A stretch of DNA of 6,057 bases from an uncultured Spongiibacteraceae bacterium (GTDB lineage: Bacteria; Pseudomonadota; Gammaproteobacteria; Pseudomonadales; Dasaniaceae). The notes below the pieces were generated by a model. It did no database searches and had not been told where the DNA came from. It was given only the letters and a program-made list of their open reading frames with translations. The position numbers and the translations under genes are program-made. The DNA lies in NCBI GenBank assembly GCA_937969395.1, contig CALBVI010000336.1, positions 1 to 6,057 of the forward strand, in the 5' to 3' direction. The first letter of the stretch is position 1; every line of letters starts with the position of its first letter. Shown piece after piece: positions 5,438 to 6,057 of the stretch.

Positions 5438-6057
5438 TTGAAACTCTCTCATCTTGCGGTCATCGACAACCCACATTTTACCAGCAAAAGTGAAGCCTTA
5501 GCTCAGCACTTGCAGCTACCGTTATTGCAGGGGAATGATGCAGAGCTGCTACCTCCTTATGTCTTAACATATACCGCTAACGGCTTAGCCCTGCAGCAAA
5601 CAGGGAAAAAAGCTGACGGTCCGGTCATTATTGATTTTGTTAATGGCGCCAGCGCTTACCGTCGTAATCAAGGAGGTGGTGAGCTTATTGTAAAGGCTGT
5701 TGCTGGCGATAAAAAAAATCGACCTACAGTGCTTGATGTAACCGCTGGTTTAGGGAGAGATAGTTTTGTTTTGGCGACATGGGGTTATCAGGTGACCTCG
5801 TTAGAGCGCTCTCCCATTATTGTGAGCTTATTAGAGGACGGCTTGCAGCGGGCAAGGTTGGCAGTGACCAATGGAGTAAGTTCTGAGTCCAGTAATGAAA
5901 TGAAAGCCGAGGAGTGCAGTGAATTAGAGGCTGTGCTGAATCGGTTAAAGCTAATCCAAGCTGATGCATTGGATTACTTGGTCGGTCCCGTAAAAGATAG
6001 TCCTCCCGATGTTATTGTGATTGATCCGATGTTCCCGCCCTCCAAAAAGAGCGCCTT
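5438..6057 (+). CDS. rsmJ: 16S rRNA (guanine1516-N2)-methyltransferase RsmJ (3' partial)
   Basis: The frame is open from 5414 (after a stop at 5411-5413) to the right edge, showing 206 codons. No ATG or GTG occurs in the N-terminal region, so TTG 5438 is the best start; it has only a weak ribosome-binding site. RsmJ (formerly YhiQ) uses S-adenosylmethionine to methylate N2 of G1516 in 16S rRNA. Visible landmarks are IIDFVNGASAYRRNQGGG (64-81), the SAM-binding DVTAGLGRDSFVLA (100-113), the ERSP acidic-loop residue (E123), and DPMFPPSKKSA (196-206), the catalytic motif region. Compared with the roughly 250-residue E. coli protein as I remember it, the segment between EDGLQRA and RLKLIQAD is about 17 residues longer and acidic. 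It follows the HD gene by 27 bases and is probably co-transcribed with it. Confidence 0.92.
   Translation, partial: MKLSHLAVIDNPHFTSKSEALAQHLQLPLLQGNDAELLPPYVLTYTANGLALQQTGKKADGPVIIDFVNGASAYRRNQGGGELIVKAVAGDKKNRPTVLDVTAGLGRDSFVLATWGYQVTSLERSPIIVSLLEDGLQRARLAVTNGVSSESSNEMKAEECSELEAVLNRLKLIQADALDYLVGPVKDSPPDVIVIDPMFPPSKKSA

Overview
This window looks like part of a gammaproteobacterial chromosome. The clearest taxonomic pointer is the rsmJ-type rRNA methyltransferase at the right edge. The moderate-to-low GC, the FecA-like receptor and the small PilZ protein would suit a marine lineage such as the Cellvibrionales, but that placement is an inference and not something the sequence proves. Every gene called lies on the + strand. 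There are seven: two cut by the window edges (a TonB-dependent receptor on the left, rsmJ on the right) and five complete.

Left part (1-2501): the C-terminal three quarters of a FecA-like TonB-dependent outer-membrane receptor is followed by 327 bases without a called gene. That gap ends in a good promoter and a Fur-box-like site placed just upstream of an uncharacterised 156-residue protein with a TPR-like helical pair. Receptor and small protein may form a local iron-responsive pair, although the small gene appears to have its own promoter.

Middle (2502-3236): a second gap holds the most striking structural signal in the window. It is a 107-base element whose 23-base ends are inverted copies with two differences, enclosing a further nested 8-base inverted repeat. 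Read on the - strand it is followed by six T residues, so it may be a terminator, a structured RNA or a MITE-like repeat. Next comes a short protein of unknown function with two CxxC pairs (zinc-ribbon-like).

Right part (3237-6057): a single-domain PilZ protein (probable c-di-GMP receptor), an AIM24/TIGR00266-family protein, an HD-superfamily phosphohydrolase with a cyclic-nucleotide-phosphodiesterase-like YHxxxH signature, and the 5' part of rsmJ. The HD gene and rsmJ are 27 bases apart and may be co-transcribed; the others have gaps of 60-150 bases. PilZ plus an HD phosphohydrolase hints at nucleotide second-messenger signalling, but the HD protein is not an HD-GYP enzyme and its substrate is unknown.

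No rRNA, tRNA, CRISPR array, transposase or defence cassette was seen. The items most worth following up are the Fur-linked 156-residue protein and the 107-base inverted-repeat element. I do not see convincing evidence of a wholly new multi-gene system.
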